Positions 49,001 through 59,708 are shown, counted from the stretch's first letter. The stretch is DNA of 64,000 nt from Corylus avellana (GCF_901000735.1 NC_081543.1:29348771-29412770), one strand, 5' to 3'. Notes: generated from the letters alone by a model not told the origin. Program-made: numbers and translations.

Positions 49001-52000
49001 TATTCCGGATGAAAAAGATTGAAGTCTTTTTGCGGTTCAGCTTTTGTCCAGAGGCCTTTTCATAGCTGGCAAGGATATCCTGAATTTTGGTCCATTTTGA
49101 AAAAGTAGCCCTGCAAAACAGTAAACTGTCATCTGCAAAAAAGAGATGGTTTATCTTGGTTCCACCTCTAGCAATGGGTAACCCTGTTATTTTCCCTTCC
49201 TCCTTTGCCTTATTTAGCAAAGCACTGAGACCTTCCACACAAAGTATGAAAAGGTAAGGGGACAACGGGTCACCTTGACGGATTCCTCTTGAAGGCTTGA
49301 TACACCCATAAGGTTTACCATTGATAAGTATTGAATATGACACGGTTCTAACACAAGCCATAATCAATTGGGTCCATCTTTCTGCAAATCCCAGTTTTGT
49401 CATAATAGCCTCCAAAAAATTCCACTCAACTCGATCGTAAGCCTTACTCATATCGAGTTTAAGTGCCATAAACCCCTTCCGCCCTTTTAAGTGCACATCT
49501 ATAGTGTGGAGTGCCTCAAAAGCAACAATTATGTTCGCCGTAATTAATCTCCTCGGGACAAAAGCACTTTGATTCAAAGAAATAACAGTGGTCAAAACCT
49601 TTTTCATTCTATTTGCAAGGACCTTTGCAATAAGTTTGTAAAGCATGTTGCATAGGCTGATAGGGCGGAAATCAATTACCCGAGTAGGTTTCTTTTTCTT
49701 TGGGATGAGGACAATATTTGTTACATTAAGAGAAGGATCTAAATACCCTGAATTTAGAAATTCTAGGACTGCTTTACATACCTCAGGCCGAATAACTGAC
49801 CAAGATTTTTGATAAAAGCATGCTGCAAACCCATTGGGCCCCGGGAACTTGAGTGGGTGCATTTGGCCAAGAGCAACATCCACCTCCTCCGCCATGAACT
49901 CCTTGAGCAGCCTTTCATTCATGGCCTGTGTCACCTGTGAGGTTACACATTCCATGCAAGTATGCAGGTCTTGAGTACCTGCCTTGGTGAACAAATTTTT
50001 ATAATAATCCATGAACACCTCACTAATATCCTCCACCATCCTCCATTCTCTCCCAACTTCATCCGTTATACTGCTTATGTGATTTATCCGCCTCCGATGG
50101 TCTGCCCAAGCATGAAAGAAAGGCGTATTACGATCGCCATGTTGGTACCAATTTTGTTTGGCACGCTACTTCCAACGAATGTCCGCCTGCTACAACATAA
50201 ATTCTATTTCCTGTTTCAAGTTTTTAATCTCTACCCAGTCCTCCCATTTTTCTTGACATTGCAAAACCTCTAGCCGTTTAGTTTTCTTTTGGAGCAATTT
50301 CTCTGTGTTGCCGTATTTCCGTCCACTCCATTGCGAGAGAGACCGTTGGCAGCATTCCAACTTGCTCTGTACTTCCTGCATGGCCGAAGCCCCATAATTC
50401 TCATTTTGCCACGCCTCCTCCAAAATTTTGTTGTACTCGTCATCTAAGTGCCATTTTGATTCAAACTTGAACCGCCGCTGGCGCCGTACCTACTCCAGTA
50501 TGTTCCCTACAAATTGTACCCATATCGGTTTGTGGTTAAATGATCTAGCGGCAAGAGTGTGAACAGTGACATCACCAAATATTTGGCTCCATTTTGTGTT
50601 AGCTACGGCATGATCCAGACGCTCTCTAATAAACTCCCCATCATAGCGGCAGTTGGTCCAGGTGAATTGCGTTCCCTCATATCCCAGATCACGAAGGTCA
50701 CAATAGTCCAACGCATCCCTAAACCATTGCATTTGCCTCTCCTGTCTAACTGCACCCTCGTCCTTCTCATCTTGGTTAGTTATTTTGTTGAAATCCCCTA
50801 GACATAGGCAGGGCTGTGGGGCATAACCATTCAAGTGTTCTAAAAGCTGCCATGACTCATGCCGTTTTTCATTGACTGGGTGTCCATAGAAACAGCTAAG
50901 TTTCCAAGAACCCTCCTTGTCTATGTATTTAACTGTTGCGTTAATATGTCTTCTTGTGAAATTTTGTACCTTCAGAACCTGGTTTTCTTTCTAGAGCAAA
51001 GCCAGTCCTCCACTCATGCCTATATGATCAACCATAAACATCCATTTGAAACCAAGCTTAACTCTGAGTAATTCCATCTTACCTTTATTACATTTTATTT
51101 CCATTAGAAACAAAATGTCGGGTCTCTTTTCCTTCATCAAAAGGCAAAGGTCTCGAACTGTCCAGGGGTTCCCAAGCCCCCGGCAGTTCCAGCTTAGCAA
51201 ACTCATTGTTGTTGGCGGGGCTGCTCAGCAGCCGCCGCCAATTCCTCTTCCGATCCAGTGCTTTTACCTCCCATCATTTTTGCTTTCTTTTTCCTGTCTA
51301 CTGTCACCACTTCATTAACTGGTTGCTTTCGTTTTCTCGAGCCATACGTTTCCATTTCTTGATCCCTGTTTGTTCCCTGCTACTGCCGTCTTTTGGATGT
51401 CCCATTTCGGCTGTCCCCATGCTTGCCTCTTTTGGGTCTTCATACATGACTTCCATTCTTGTTATTTCCGCAGGCCCAATCAGTCTATGTTATTTCCAGT
51501 CAGCTCCACCATGTTTTTGGGCCATTCATACAGCCCATCCATTGTACCCAATTCCATATTTAATCCACGTGTCCTTTCTAGGTTTAAGGGTGCCCAGACC
51601 TCTCTACCGTATCTTCATGCAGGTCATTCCCCTGGCTCCCTTCAATTCTTTCCCGCGAATCCCGCTCCTCCTTATTCCCAGAATGGAAAGCCACCAACTT
51701 CTCACTGTTCGTTGCCAAATTTGCATGCCTAGGGTTTCCGGAATGCATGCCGCCTTCCTTTTTTTATGTAACCGTACTCCTCCCGACCACCGCTCCTCTT
51801 TTCATGGGTATCTCTTGACCATGGCTGCCCATCCCCCGCCCTGTAGCTAAAGCTTCCGCCGCCGCCCTTGCGAATTGGATCTTCCGCTCGAAGCCAGGTC
51901 GCCATTGCTTGTTCTCCTCTTCCATACTCCACCTCATGTTTTTTGGGGCAGGACATCCTCTTGGACCGTGGACAATATGGCCACAACTGAAACAAAAGAG

Positions 52001-52737
52001 GGGGAGCTTTTCATATTTGAAAACAACCCAATACGATTTTCCCTCAACCTGGAGTCCTCTTCCACGATCTAGTGGTTTAGTAAGATCTAATATGACCCTA
52101 AGTCTCAAGCATCGTCCCCAACCTGCCCCGTCGCCGGCCATGTCCACCTCTACAAGTTGCTCTAGCGATGATCCAATTTTAGTCCTTACACTCTTGTTCA
52201 TGCATAAAAGAGGCATGTCATGCACTTGGACCCATATTGGTGAGTGCGTGAAGTCCATCTTCGACGGAGGAGTACTGCCATCAAACTCATTCAGAACGAT
52301 AATCTGCCGGTCAAAAGTCCGTGGACGGCCTTCCATAACTCTCTCTTTATCCACCTATTTAGAAAATTCAAATAACCACATATTGTCTTGTAGTTCTTTG
52401 AATACCACCCCGCCAACCAGTCGCCATATTCTTGATAGGATTGATTTAAACCCCTCCTTGTTTACCTGCTTCTGTGACCATATTTTACCCACCAGACATA
52501 AGCCTTCGCACTCCCGGTTTACTGCAATCTCCCCTTCCGTGATCTGTATACCCACCTTCTCATTGTCTGTTAAAGCGATCTTCCCACACAGTGCTTCTAT
52601 CTCGTCCTCCATTACTCCCAATTGCGCCGCTAGTTAAACTGCCCTAGCTCCTGCTCCAATAGAACGGACAGGGACTCCACCTCCAGCACTAGCCGCCTCT
52701 CAGAGAGAAGCCCTAGCGGAGACTTAATGTTCTAATC
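46028..52737 (-). mobile_element. Chimeric L1-type LINE, copy B (3' end cut by the hAT element)
   Basis: The 5' end lies near 52737. ORF1 starts MGVMEDEIEALCGKIALTD (52621) with a DUF4283 domain, one in-frame stop (52357-52355), and the knuckle CFSCGHIVHGPRGC near 52000. ORF2 begins MSLLSWNCRGLGNP (51206): endonuclease (with stops), first RT (50039-48681; LKLDMSKAYDRVEW, GIRQGDPLSP, FADDSLLF), zf-RVT tail (48536-48153), second RT (48156-47390, in which FADD has become FAYD), second tail (47384-46863), LTR-like insert (46411-46717), and the start of RNase H (46185-46028). Same chimeric junction (about 48155) as copy A. It is upstream of peptide copy 2. Confidence 0.88.
46411..46717 (-). mobile_element. 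LTR-like insertion within LINE copy B
   Basis: Counterpart of 36360-36666 with a few substitutions. It begins TGTTGATGC on the minus strand after the same purine tract. Confidence 0.5.
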
Positions 52738-52990
52738 TTACCTACCGATTAATTACTCTGTTAATTAGACATGACTTTAGCCAATATATATTAGAAATTA
52801 CTGGATGACTATAATAAAGAGGTCAGGAGACATGGCCTTAACCCAATTCACGTTAGCCAAAAGACATCAAACCATTCCAAGGTCACACGCTTAAACGGTT
52901 CTTTGCTTAAATTAAAAATAATAAATCATCCTGCTTTTAAGAAAAAATAAAATTTTACATAATTAACTTAAAAAAATATGAGAACTCTTG

Positions 52991-52998
52991 TATATAAA
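52991..52998 (+). promoter_or_regulatory. TATA box of peptide copy 2
   Basis: TATATAAA, 86 bp before the ATG at 53077, in the conserved upstream block (GAGAACTCTTGTATATAAAA). Confidence 0.65.
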
Positions 52999-53076
52999 AG
53001 TTTATATGTTGTAGATTATGAATTCATTCTGGAGTTCTCAAAAATTAACAACCTAAGAGACTGACCGAGAGGAACA

Positions 53077-53419
53077 ATGGATGAAAAAAGTAGGAAGGGA
53101 ATTACGTTGATAATAATGTTGTTAATGACTATTTCTATAGTTTTGAAACATGCAGAGGACCGTCCGCTTCCTATTTCCGCTCCCCATATGCCCCTTTCTC
53201 TCCATCCCTTGCCACTACCTGCTCGATTTCTCTCTCTCTCTCTCTCCAGGTGATCATTTTGGTATACCCCCAAAGAAGAGAATTACTGAAAAGCAAAGAG
53301 AAAAATTGGAAGAATGTCTTATAGATTGCAATGTGAAATTCTTGAGAGAAAGCGTAAATTCTTGGGAGGAACGTGATTTATGCCGTAAATTCTGCAAAAT
53401 TATAATTGACTTATTCTAA
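53077..53419 (+). pseudogene. Small secreted Cys-rich peptide, copy 2 (CT-repeat frameshift)
   Basis: The start MDEKSRKGITLIIMLLMT and the region to HPLPLPARFLS match copy 3. A CT tract at 53230-53245 is 16 nt where copy 3 has 12, so the frame shifts and ends at TGA 53251-53253. The remaining sequence, GIPPKKRITEKQREKLEECL and two C-x3-C pairs ending in CKIIIDLF, is open in the shifted frame. So all family parts are present but not in one frame. A spliced form using the CCAG after the CT tract as an acceptor is conceivable, but that AG is absent from copies 1 and 4. Confidence 0.75.
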
Positions 53420-53700
53420 TTGTACTATTCGTTGCAGAGTCCATGAACACCAATATGTATAGATTCCTGTGATCCCATAATATTTCCCTCATATATATAT
53501 ATATATGGCCCAAAACTACAATAATTGCATATTGTTGCAATCTTTTTATTTTAGGCATTAATATTGTATAATTGTAGTTATTTTCATGGAATAAGCTGCA
53601 ATCCCCTCTATAAAAGGGTGTATATGGACAATATATATAGTCCTTTCGTTCGATTTTATTGTGTTTAATTTCTTCTATCAATTTTTTTTTTTTTTTTGCT
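53420..53700 (+). other. Conserved 3' region of the peptide family, copy 2
   Basis: Matches the 3' regions of copies 1, 3 and 4 (TTGCAGAGTCCATGAACACC, ATAAGCTGCAAT). It carries an added (TA)n at about 53493-53506. From 53700 to 53978 nothing is recognised. Confidence 0.6.
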
Positions 53701-53976
53701 TTACCCGTTAAAAAAACTGAAACAAAGTTGATGCCTTTTCTTTTGTAAACATGTAACGGTAGATTTGTAGAGGGAATCTATATCTTTATGATCGTAAAGA
53801 GAACCTAGGCCTTTGGACAAATACAAAGTTTAAAATAATTTTTTTGCATAATTTTTTATTATTTCATCACACTTAAATAAAAAAAAATTACAATCGGTTG
53901 AGGGAAGTTAGTAGGTCGCCTCGGCCTAGTGCCAATGGGAATGATGCCATGAAGACTGCCTACACTCAAGTGGCTT

Positions 53977-54010
<34 letters not shown>

Positions 54011-54016
<6 letters not shown>

Positions 54017-54553
54017 TCGAGTTTTGACGTAGAGAGTGCTTATAATTGTGACACGTGTCTATGTTTTTTAATATCTGAGAGTACTTAGAATTGCGACATG
54101 TGTCCATATTTTTAATATTTGAACTGTTTTTTTTATTTTTACCTCTAGTCATTAATTAGCGTAATTAATTGTGTTGATTATATTTCAAGAGTTTTCCATA
54201 CATAAATTATTCAATAAATTAAGTATTATTAATGTCTGAATCAAATAAGGAAACAAATAATATAAATGAAATCATATATATACATAAAAGCCGAATTTTG
54301 ACGTAGAGAGTGCTTAGAATTGCGACACATGTCTATGTTTTTTAATATCTGAGAATGCTTAAAATTGCAACACGTGTCCATGTTTTTAATATCTAAACCG
54401 TTTTTTTATTTTTACCTCTGGTCATTAATTAGCATAATTAATTATGTTGATTATATATCAAGAATTTTCCACACATAAATTATTCAATAAATTATGTATT
54501 ATTAATGTCCGAATCAAATAAGGAAACAAATAATATAAATGAAATTATAATGG
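54011..54553. repeat. Tandem duplication of a ~274-bp unit, preceded by (TA)n
   Basis: Unit 1 (54011-54284) and unit 2 (54285-54553) both start TAAAAGYCGARTTTTGACGT and both end with ATAATATAAATGAAAT. Within each unit a ~45-bp word (GAATTGCGACAYGTGTC) occurs twice. A (TA)n microsatellite at 53979-54012 precedes them. Non-coding. Confidence 0.8.
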
Positions 54554-54559
54554 GGCTTA

Positions 54560-54690
54560 GTCAAGTTCTAGCTCAGTCGGACTTAAGAGAGCGCATGTTA
54601 TTCTTATCGTCTACGCCTTTGCGACTTCCAACAGACAAGTGCTACTATGATTACACTCAAGTAGAATAGCTACAGTTGGTCTTCCCCACC
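54560..54690. repeat. Interspersed repeat family X, copy 3 (partial)
   Basis: Shares GTGCTACTATGATTACA and AGTAGAATAGCTACAGTTGG with 33702-33960 and 18535-18790. Confidence 0.5.
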
Positions 54691-54766
54691 CCCACCCGCC
54701 TTTTTTAGAAAATAAATAAATAAAGAATAAGAAAAATAAAGGTATATAAAAAAAAAAAAAAAAAAG

Positions 54767-56798
54767 GATAAATGTAAAATTGGTCCCTGTGATTGGCCTA
54801 ATTTACAAATCACTCCCTGTGGTTTAAAAATTAATCTATAGGTCCCTAGGGTATGCCAAAATACACTACAAAAAACTACCATTTTTTGACGTGGCAAAAA
54901 ATGTCACGTCACCATTTTCTAACATAGCAAAAAATAGCACGTTAGGAAAATTTTTAGCATGTCATAAAATTTTGGCACGTCAGAAATTTCTGACGTGTCC
55001 AACTGGCACGTAAGAATTTTCTGATGTACTAAATATTGACATGTCACAAAAAAATGGGTAGGATTTTGAACTTTTTCCCTCTTCTTATTTCCCCTCAACT
55101 TTTTTCCTCTTCTTATTCTTTCCCTCTTCATTTATTTCCCCACACTCTCTCTCTCCTCTCTCAATCTCCCTTCTCTGCACGGCAGCTCCCTCTAGAGGAA
55201 CAAGAAAAAGAAAAGGTGAAGAGAAAAAATTGAGAAGCAGCAGATCGAAGAAAGCAGAAGAAGAAGAAGAAGAAGAAGAAAAAGAAAAGGAAAAAAAAAA
55301 AAAAAAAAAAAAAGGAGAAGAGAAGAAGAAGATAAGATAAGATAAGAAGATTTTTTGGGTTTTTGAAGATTTGTTGGGTTTGACGTTTGGGTTTTTGATT
55401 TTTTGAAGATTTTTTTGGTTTGGGTTTGGGTTTTTGAAAATGGAGATTGAAAAGAAGAGAGAGAGAGTGAGAAAATGGAGAAAAGGGAGAGCTGGCATGA
55501 GAAAAGAAGAGAGAGAAAGAGAAAATTGAGAAAAGAAGAGAGTTGCCGTGCAGAGAAATTACAAAAAAAAAATTAATAAATTTTTAATTGAAAAAAAATT
55601 CCAAAAATTTTTTTTTAAAAAAATTATTATTTTTAATTAATTTTTAAATTTCCTGACGTGTCAAAATTGACACATCAGAAAATTCTGACGTGCTAAACAG
55701 TAACAAGTCAGAAAAAAAAAAAATTTACTAACTCCTATGTACCTGACATTCAATACACGTCAGAAATGCCACGTTAGAAAAGTTTTCTGACATGTCAGAC
55801 ACCCTGACACGTCAGAAAACTCCAGTAAGAAATTTTTTTTTTTTTTTTTTTTGTAGTGATAACATTTTACTTCCTGAACTCATTTTCTGTTAAATGACTT
55901 AACGGAAACCGTTATATTGCCACTCACACCCAATAAAAATAAGACATGTGTTCTTTTTATTTATGCTTTTAAAAAATGACAAATATGCTTTTTCACGTCA
56001 TTTTAAGGCTCCAACACACACTTCACATCAAATTAAATAAACATAATCTCTTTATATCCCTTGTGTCGCCGTCGTCTTCATCTTCCCAAACGATTCTTGC
56101 CGTCGTCTTCATTTGCGTTTTCCGTTAAGACTTACATCCACACATGAATATTCCTACAACCACAACCACCATCTTACACATGCACACTAAGGGACAAACA
56201 CAAGCCCCACAAAAGAAAAAAAAACAATTGCATATCTCAAAAAAGAGATCACTTTTTGAAAGATGAACCTATGGTTTGCTTTTTAAAGCCACTATCTTCA
56301 ACTATCTTCCAACATCTATTTAACACAAACCTGAAAGCACTTGCCATAGAACAAAAAAAAAAAAAAAAAACAGACACATAGAGAGGGAGAGATTGTTTCC
56401 ATAGAAAGCACTGCCAAAAAACGTAGATGCACAAATCTTAGACGCAGATGAAGACGACGGCAAGAATCGTTGGGAAAGATGAAGACAACGGCGGCACAAG
56501 GGATATAGAGGGATTATGTTTATTTAATTTGACATGGAGTGTGTGTTGGAGGCTCAAAATGACGTGAAAAAACTTATTTGTCATTTTTTAAAAGTATAAA
56601 TAAAAAAGAACATGTGTCTTATTTTTATCGGGTGTGATGTAGCAATGTAATGGTTTCCGTTAAGTCATTCAACGGAAAATGAGTTCAGGGAGTAAAATGT
56701 TATTTTGGCCTACCCTAGGGGCTATAAATCATTTTTTAAACCATAAAGAGTGATTTGTAAATTAGGCCAACCACATGGACCAATTTTACATTTATCCC
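54767..56798. mobile_element. Large foldback element carrying a CACTA insertion
   Basis: The ends are inverted copies: GGATAAATGTAAAATTGGTC at the left and its complement at the right, with arms continuing through CCTAATTTACAAATCACTC and the GATTCTTGCCGTCGTCTTCA region. Each arm is about 450 bp once the CACTA insert (54864-55858) is removed. The element lies in A runs, so its target duplication cannot be read. No transposase is encoded. Similar GGATAAATG-type ends occur in Mutator-like foldback elements (inference). Confidence 0.75.
54864..55858. mobile_element. Non-autonomous CACTA (En/Spm) element, TSD ATA
   Basis: Starts CACTACAAAAAACTACC and ends TTTTTTTTGTAGTG, the CACTA inverted ends, with the 3-bp target duplication ATA at 54861-54863 and 55859-55861. 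Many copies of GACGTG/CACGTCA-type words crowd both subterminal regions, as for transposase-binding repeats of En/Spm elements. The opposite arm of the surrounding foldback preserves the empty site CCAAAATAACATTTTAC, which confirms the exact insertion point. No transposase was found. Confidence 0.9.
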
Positions 56799-56814
56799 TA
56801 AAAAAAAAAAAAAA

Positions 56815-57070
56815 AACAATTATGTCCACGTCCGCTTTTACAAATTCAAATGCAATTTTTATGGTCAACTAATATAGATTACTTTTTCCATTAAAAAAAA
56901 AAAAAAAAATCTTAGAAATTACTGGAGGATTATAATAAAAACTCAAGATTTGAAACTTGACCTTAACCAAAATTCACCGTTAGTCTAAAGCATCGAACAT
57001 TCTGGGGTTACTCTGCTTAAGAAACTATTTGCTTACATAAATTGAAATACAATTTTCATGCTCAATTAGA
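56815..57070 (+). repeat. Duplicated upstream module of the peptide family
   Basis: The stretch with TTAGAAATTACTGGAGGATTATAATAAAA and ACCTTAACCAAAATTCAC matches the blocks upstream of copies 1, 2 and 3 (for example 57560-57680), so this module occurs twice before copy 3, separated by a MITE. Confidence 0.6.
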
Positions 57071-57532
57071 GGCATTCCCAATAGAAGAGCTGTATTTTTA
57101 TGTAAAATGATTTCTTAAAACTCACTTTTATCTAGTTTAGTTAAGTCATTTTTAAATGTCTCTACATCGGATTAGCTATATTTCTATCTATTCTATTAAA
57201 ATATTATTAAAAGTAAGAAAAGTTTTGAAAAAAAAAGAACATGTGAGAGGAAAAATGGGAAAATTTTTGGGAAAATGAGAACATGCAGAGAAAAAGTAGG
57301 AAAATATTTGGAAAAAAAGAGAAAACAGGTGAGAGAAACAATGAAAAATAAAATAGCTCCCTTAAAAAGTGTTGCTACATTTAGCTTCTTTTTTTTTTTT
57401 TTTTTTAACTCTCCCAATCAAATATCTATTTTACATTTATTTTTTTTGTTAGTCCAATGTAGGAGGTTTTTTAAACATTTGAATAGCTATTTTAGATAAA
57501 AGTAATATTTGGCTCTTCCATTGAGAATGCTT
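57071..57532. mobile_element. MITE between upstream modules
   Basis: The ends GGCATTCCCAATAGAAGAGC and (complement of right) GCATTCTCAATGGAAGAGCC are inverted repeats. TTAGA flanks both sides (57066-57070, 57533-57537). The upstream region of peptide copy 1 (CTCAATTAGACACAAC) shows the empty site. The interior is A/T-rich and non-coding. Confidence 0.65.
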
Positions 57533-57752
57533 TTAGACACGACTTTAGCAAAAAAAAAAAAAAAAAATTAGAAATTACGGGATGACTAATAAAAGCTCAA
57601 AAGTCACGAGACATGGCCTTAACCCAATTCACGTTAGCCAAAAGACATCAAACCATTCCAAGGTCACACTAAACTATTCTTTGCTTAAATTAAAAATAAT
57701 AATTAAATTATCATGTTTTTAAGCAAAAAATAAAATTTCCTGAGAACTCTTG

Positions 57753-57760
57753 TATATAAA
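57753..57760 (+). promoter_or_regulatory. TATA box of peptide copy 3
   Basis: TATATAAA, 84 bp before the ATG at 57837. Sequence between box and ATG is conserved with copies 1 and 2. Confidence 0.7.
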
Positions 57761-57836
57761 AGCTTTAGATACTGTAGATTATGAATTCATCTTGGAGTTG
57801 TAAAAAAATTAACAACCTTAGAGACTGAGAGGAACA

Positions 57837-58172
57837 ATGGATAAAAAAAGTAGGAAGGGAATTACGGTGATAATAATGTTGTTAATGACTGTTTTTATAG
57901 TTTTGAAACAAGCAGAGGACCGTCCGCTTCCTATTTCCGCTCCCCATATGCCCCTTTCTCTCCATCCCTTGCCACTACCCGCTCAATTTCTCTCTTTCTC
58001 TCCAGGTGATTTTGGTATACCCCGAAAGAAGTTCATTACTGAAAAGCAAAGAAAAAAATTGGAAGAATGTCTTAGAGATTGCAATGTGAAATTCTTGAGA
58101 AAAACCCTCAAGTCTTTGAAGGAGAATGAAATATGCCGTAACTTCTGCAAAATTATAATTGACTTATTCTAA
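57837..58172 (+). CDS. Small secreted Cys-rich peptide, copy 3 (intact), alpha-hairpinin-like
   Basis: A 111-aa open frame. Residues 1-26 form a basic then hydrophobic signal peptide (KKSRKGITVIIMLLMT) with likely cleavage near QAED. Residues 29-60 are proline-rich (SLHPLPLPAQFLSFSPGD). Residues 65-111 are charged and helical, with Cys 78, 82, 100 and 104 in the pattern C-x3-C-x17-C-x3-C, ending CKIIIDLF. This Cys spacing is that of alpha-hairpinins, two helices tied by two disulfides; some members inhibit proteases or microbes. I do not recognise the family by name. Of four copies in 26 kb it alone has no break. Function is open: a defence peptide or a processed signal are both plausible. 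Confidence 0.72.
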   Translation: MDKKSRKGITVIIMLLMTVFIVLKQAEDRPLPISAPHMPLSLHPLPLPAQFLSFSPGDFGIPRKKFITEKQRKKLEECLRDCNVKFLRKTLKSLKENEICRNFCKIIIDLF

Positions 58173-58660
58173 TTGTACTATTCATTGCAGAGTCCATGAA
58201 CACCAATATATATGTATACATTCCTGTGATCCCATAATATTTCCCTAATGTTGTAAAAAAATAATAATAATAATAATAATTCCCTAATATATAACCCATA
58301 ACTATAATAATTGCATATTATTGCAATCTCTTTATTTTAGGCATTAATATTTAATAATTGTAGTTATTTTCATGGAATAAGCTGCAATTCCCTCTACAAA
58401 AGGATGTATATTGTTGGGGTTATCCCACATCGGTTGTGGAAGGGGCTGGTGGTCACTTTATAAGTGTGAGGGAAAGTCTCACCTCTTTAGCTAGCTTTTG
58501 GGGTTGAGTTAGGCCCAAGACCACCTAACATATGTCGTATGGAAAATCAAAGAGTGAAAAAAAATCAATTACTTTTTGCCACTTTTGGAGGCTGATATAG
58601 CTTCTACTCTTCATTGCTTCTTACTGTGACACCCCATGATAACACCTAAAATGTCTCTTC
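58173..58660 (+). other. Conserved 3' region of the peptide family, copy 3
   Basis: Matches the other copies and contains an (AAT)n microsatellite (about 58258-58280) and a 119-bp LTR-like insertion at 58412-58530. Confidence 0.6.
58412..58530 (+). mobile_element. 119-bp solo-LTR/TRIM-like insertion
   Basis: Starts TGTTGGGGTTATCCCACATC and ends CCACCTAACA, with TG...CA ends. TATAT (58407-58411) and TATGT (58531-58535) are a near-perfect 5-bp target duplication. Copy 1 of the peptide family reads GAATGTATATGTGCCGTATG without the insert, the empty site. Confidence 0.75.
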
Positions 58661-58662
58661 AA

Positions 58663-58773
58663 GAGTGATGGATCTAAGAATTCGTATTAGAAGGGACATA
58701 ACTAAAATAATAATTTTAAAAAAAAATTTTGGAGGGGAGGCGCCCCTGCCCGCCCCCTTTATATCTGCCACTA
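58663..58773. mobile_element. hAT-type MITE, 8-bp target duplication
   Basis: The 111-bp element starts GAGTGATGGATCT; the complement of its right end starts TAGTGGCAGATAT. Both resemble the CAGTGGCGGA end of the hAT element at 46027. CTCTTCAA flanks it perfectly (58655-58662, 58774-58781), the 8 bp expected for hAT. Confidence 0.8.
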
Positions 58774-58781
58774 CTCTTCAA

Positions 58782-59708
58782 GTGTCTTTTCACTTTTGTT
58801 TTGCGCATGAAAATGGAACTATATATGCGATGGGTTGTAAGCAACAAAGACATTTATCAATTCTCTTGCATTCTCCCGTGCGTACGAGCATTTCTTTAGT
58901 TGTCTTTTTGTTATGTGAATAATTTCGTAAACATGTAACTGTGGATTTGTAGAGGGAATTTAGACCTTTAGGTTTGTAAAGAGAATTTAGACGTCCTTTT
59001 GACAAATACAAGGTTTAAAAAATTTCCTGCATAGTTTTTCCTTATTTCATCACACTTAAATAAAAAAGATTACAATCCGTTGAGAGATGTTCACTACAAA
59101 AAAATTTAGTTTAGTGATCACTTGCGTATTTGGGGTGCTTTTGGCAAAAAAAAAAACAAAAAACGCATGAATTGATTTAGAAACGCTTGAATAGGGCCGG
59201 GCACTTGATGCACGTCTCAAATTATAGTAACTGAACTTCAATTTAGATATGCTTGTACAGTGATCAAGCGCCTAAAAAAGGGGACATTTTAAGCCAAACG
59301 TTTCCAAATAGAGAAGGGGGCGCGTGGCACTGTGCAAGCCCACATAAATCTTGATTTTTTAAATAATTATTTATCCAAAAATAATAATTAATATTTTAAC
59401 ACAGACAATCTCAAACTTAAAATCGGCCAGCTGTGAAAATGTATAAGAAAAGAAAATTAAGAATTTACCCTTCATATATATATAATGGGTTGAGCTGGTC
59501 CAACAAATTAAATTAATTTTGTGTTATACCCCTTCACACACTCTAACTACCTCTATGATCCTATTGTACGTGCCATTCGGCGTTGCCATCCATGAACAAT
59601 CAGTATGTGAGAAATTTGACTTATAAATAGGCACGATTTCTACTTTTTGAGGCAAGCACTTCCATAAGGCTAACAATCTGATAAAAATTGAGTTTGTGAT
59701 AATATATA
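58782..59708. other. Intergenic and phytocyanin promoter
   Basis: A CACTACAAAAAAATTT word at 59093 resembles one CACTA end, but no matching right end was found. No gene seen. The segment just before 59709 would be the phytocyanin promoter. Confidence 0.45.

Noticed and set aside
53230..53252. 3' splice site (CT tract then CCAG) in peptide copies 2 and 3
   Set aside because: The AG is absent from copies 1 and 4, the frame is open across it in copies 1, 3 and 4, and no good donor lies at intron-like distance.
59092..59300. Second CACTA element
   Set aside because: A CACTACAAAAAAA word at 59093 fits a left end, but no TTTTTGTAGTG right end or matching target duplication was found downstream.
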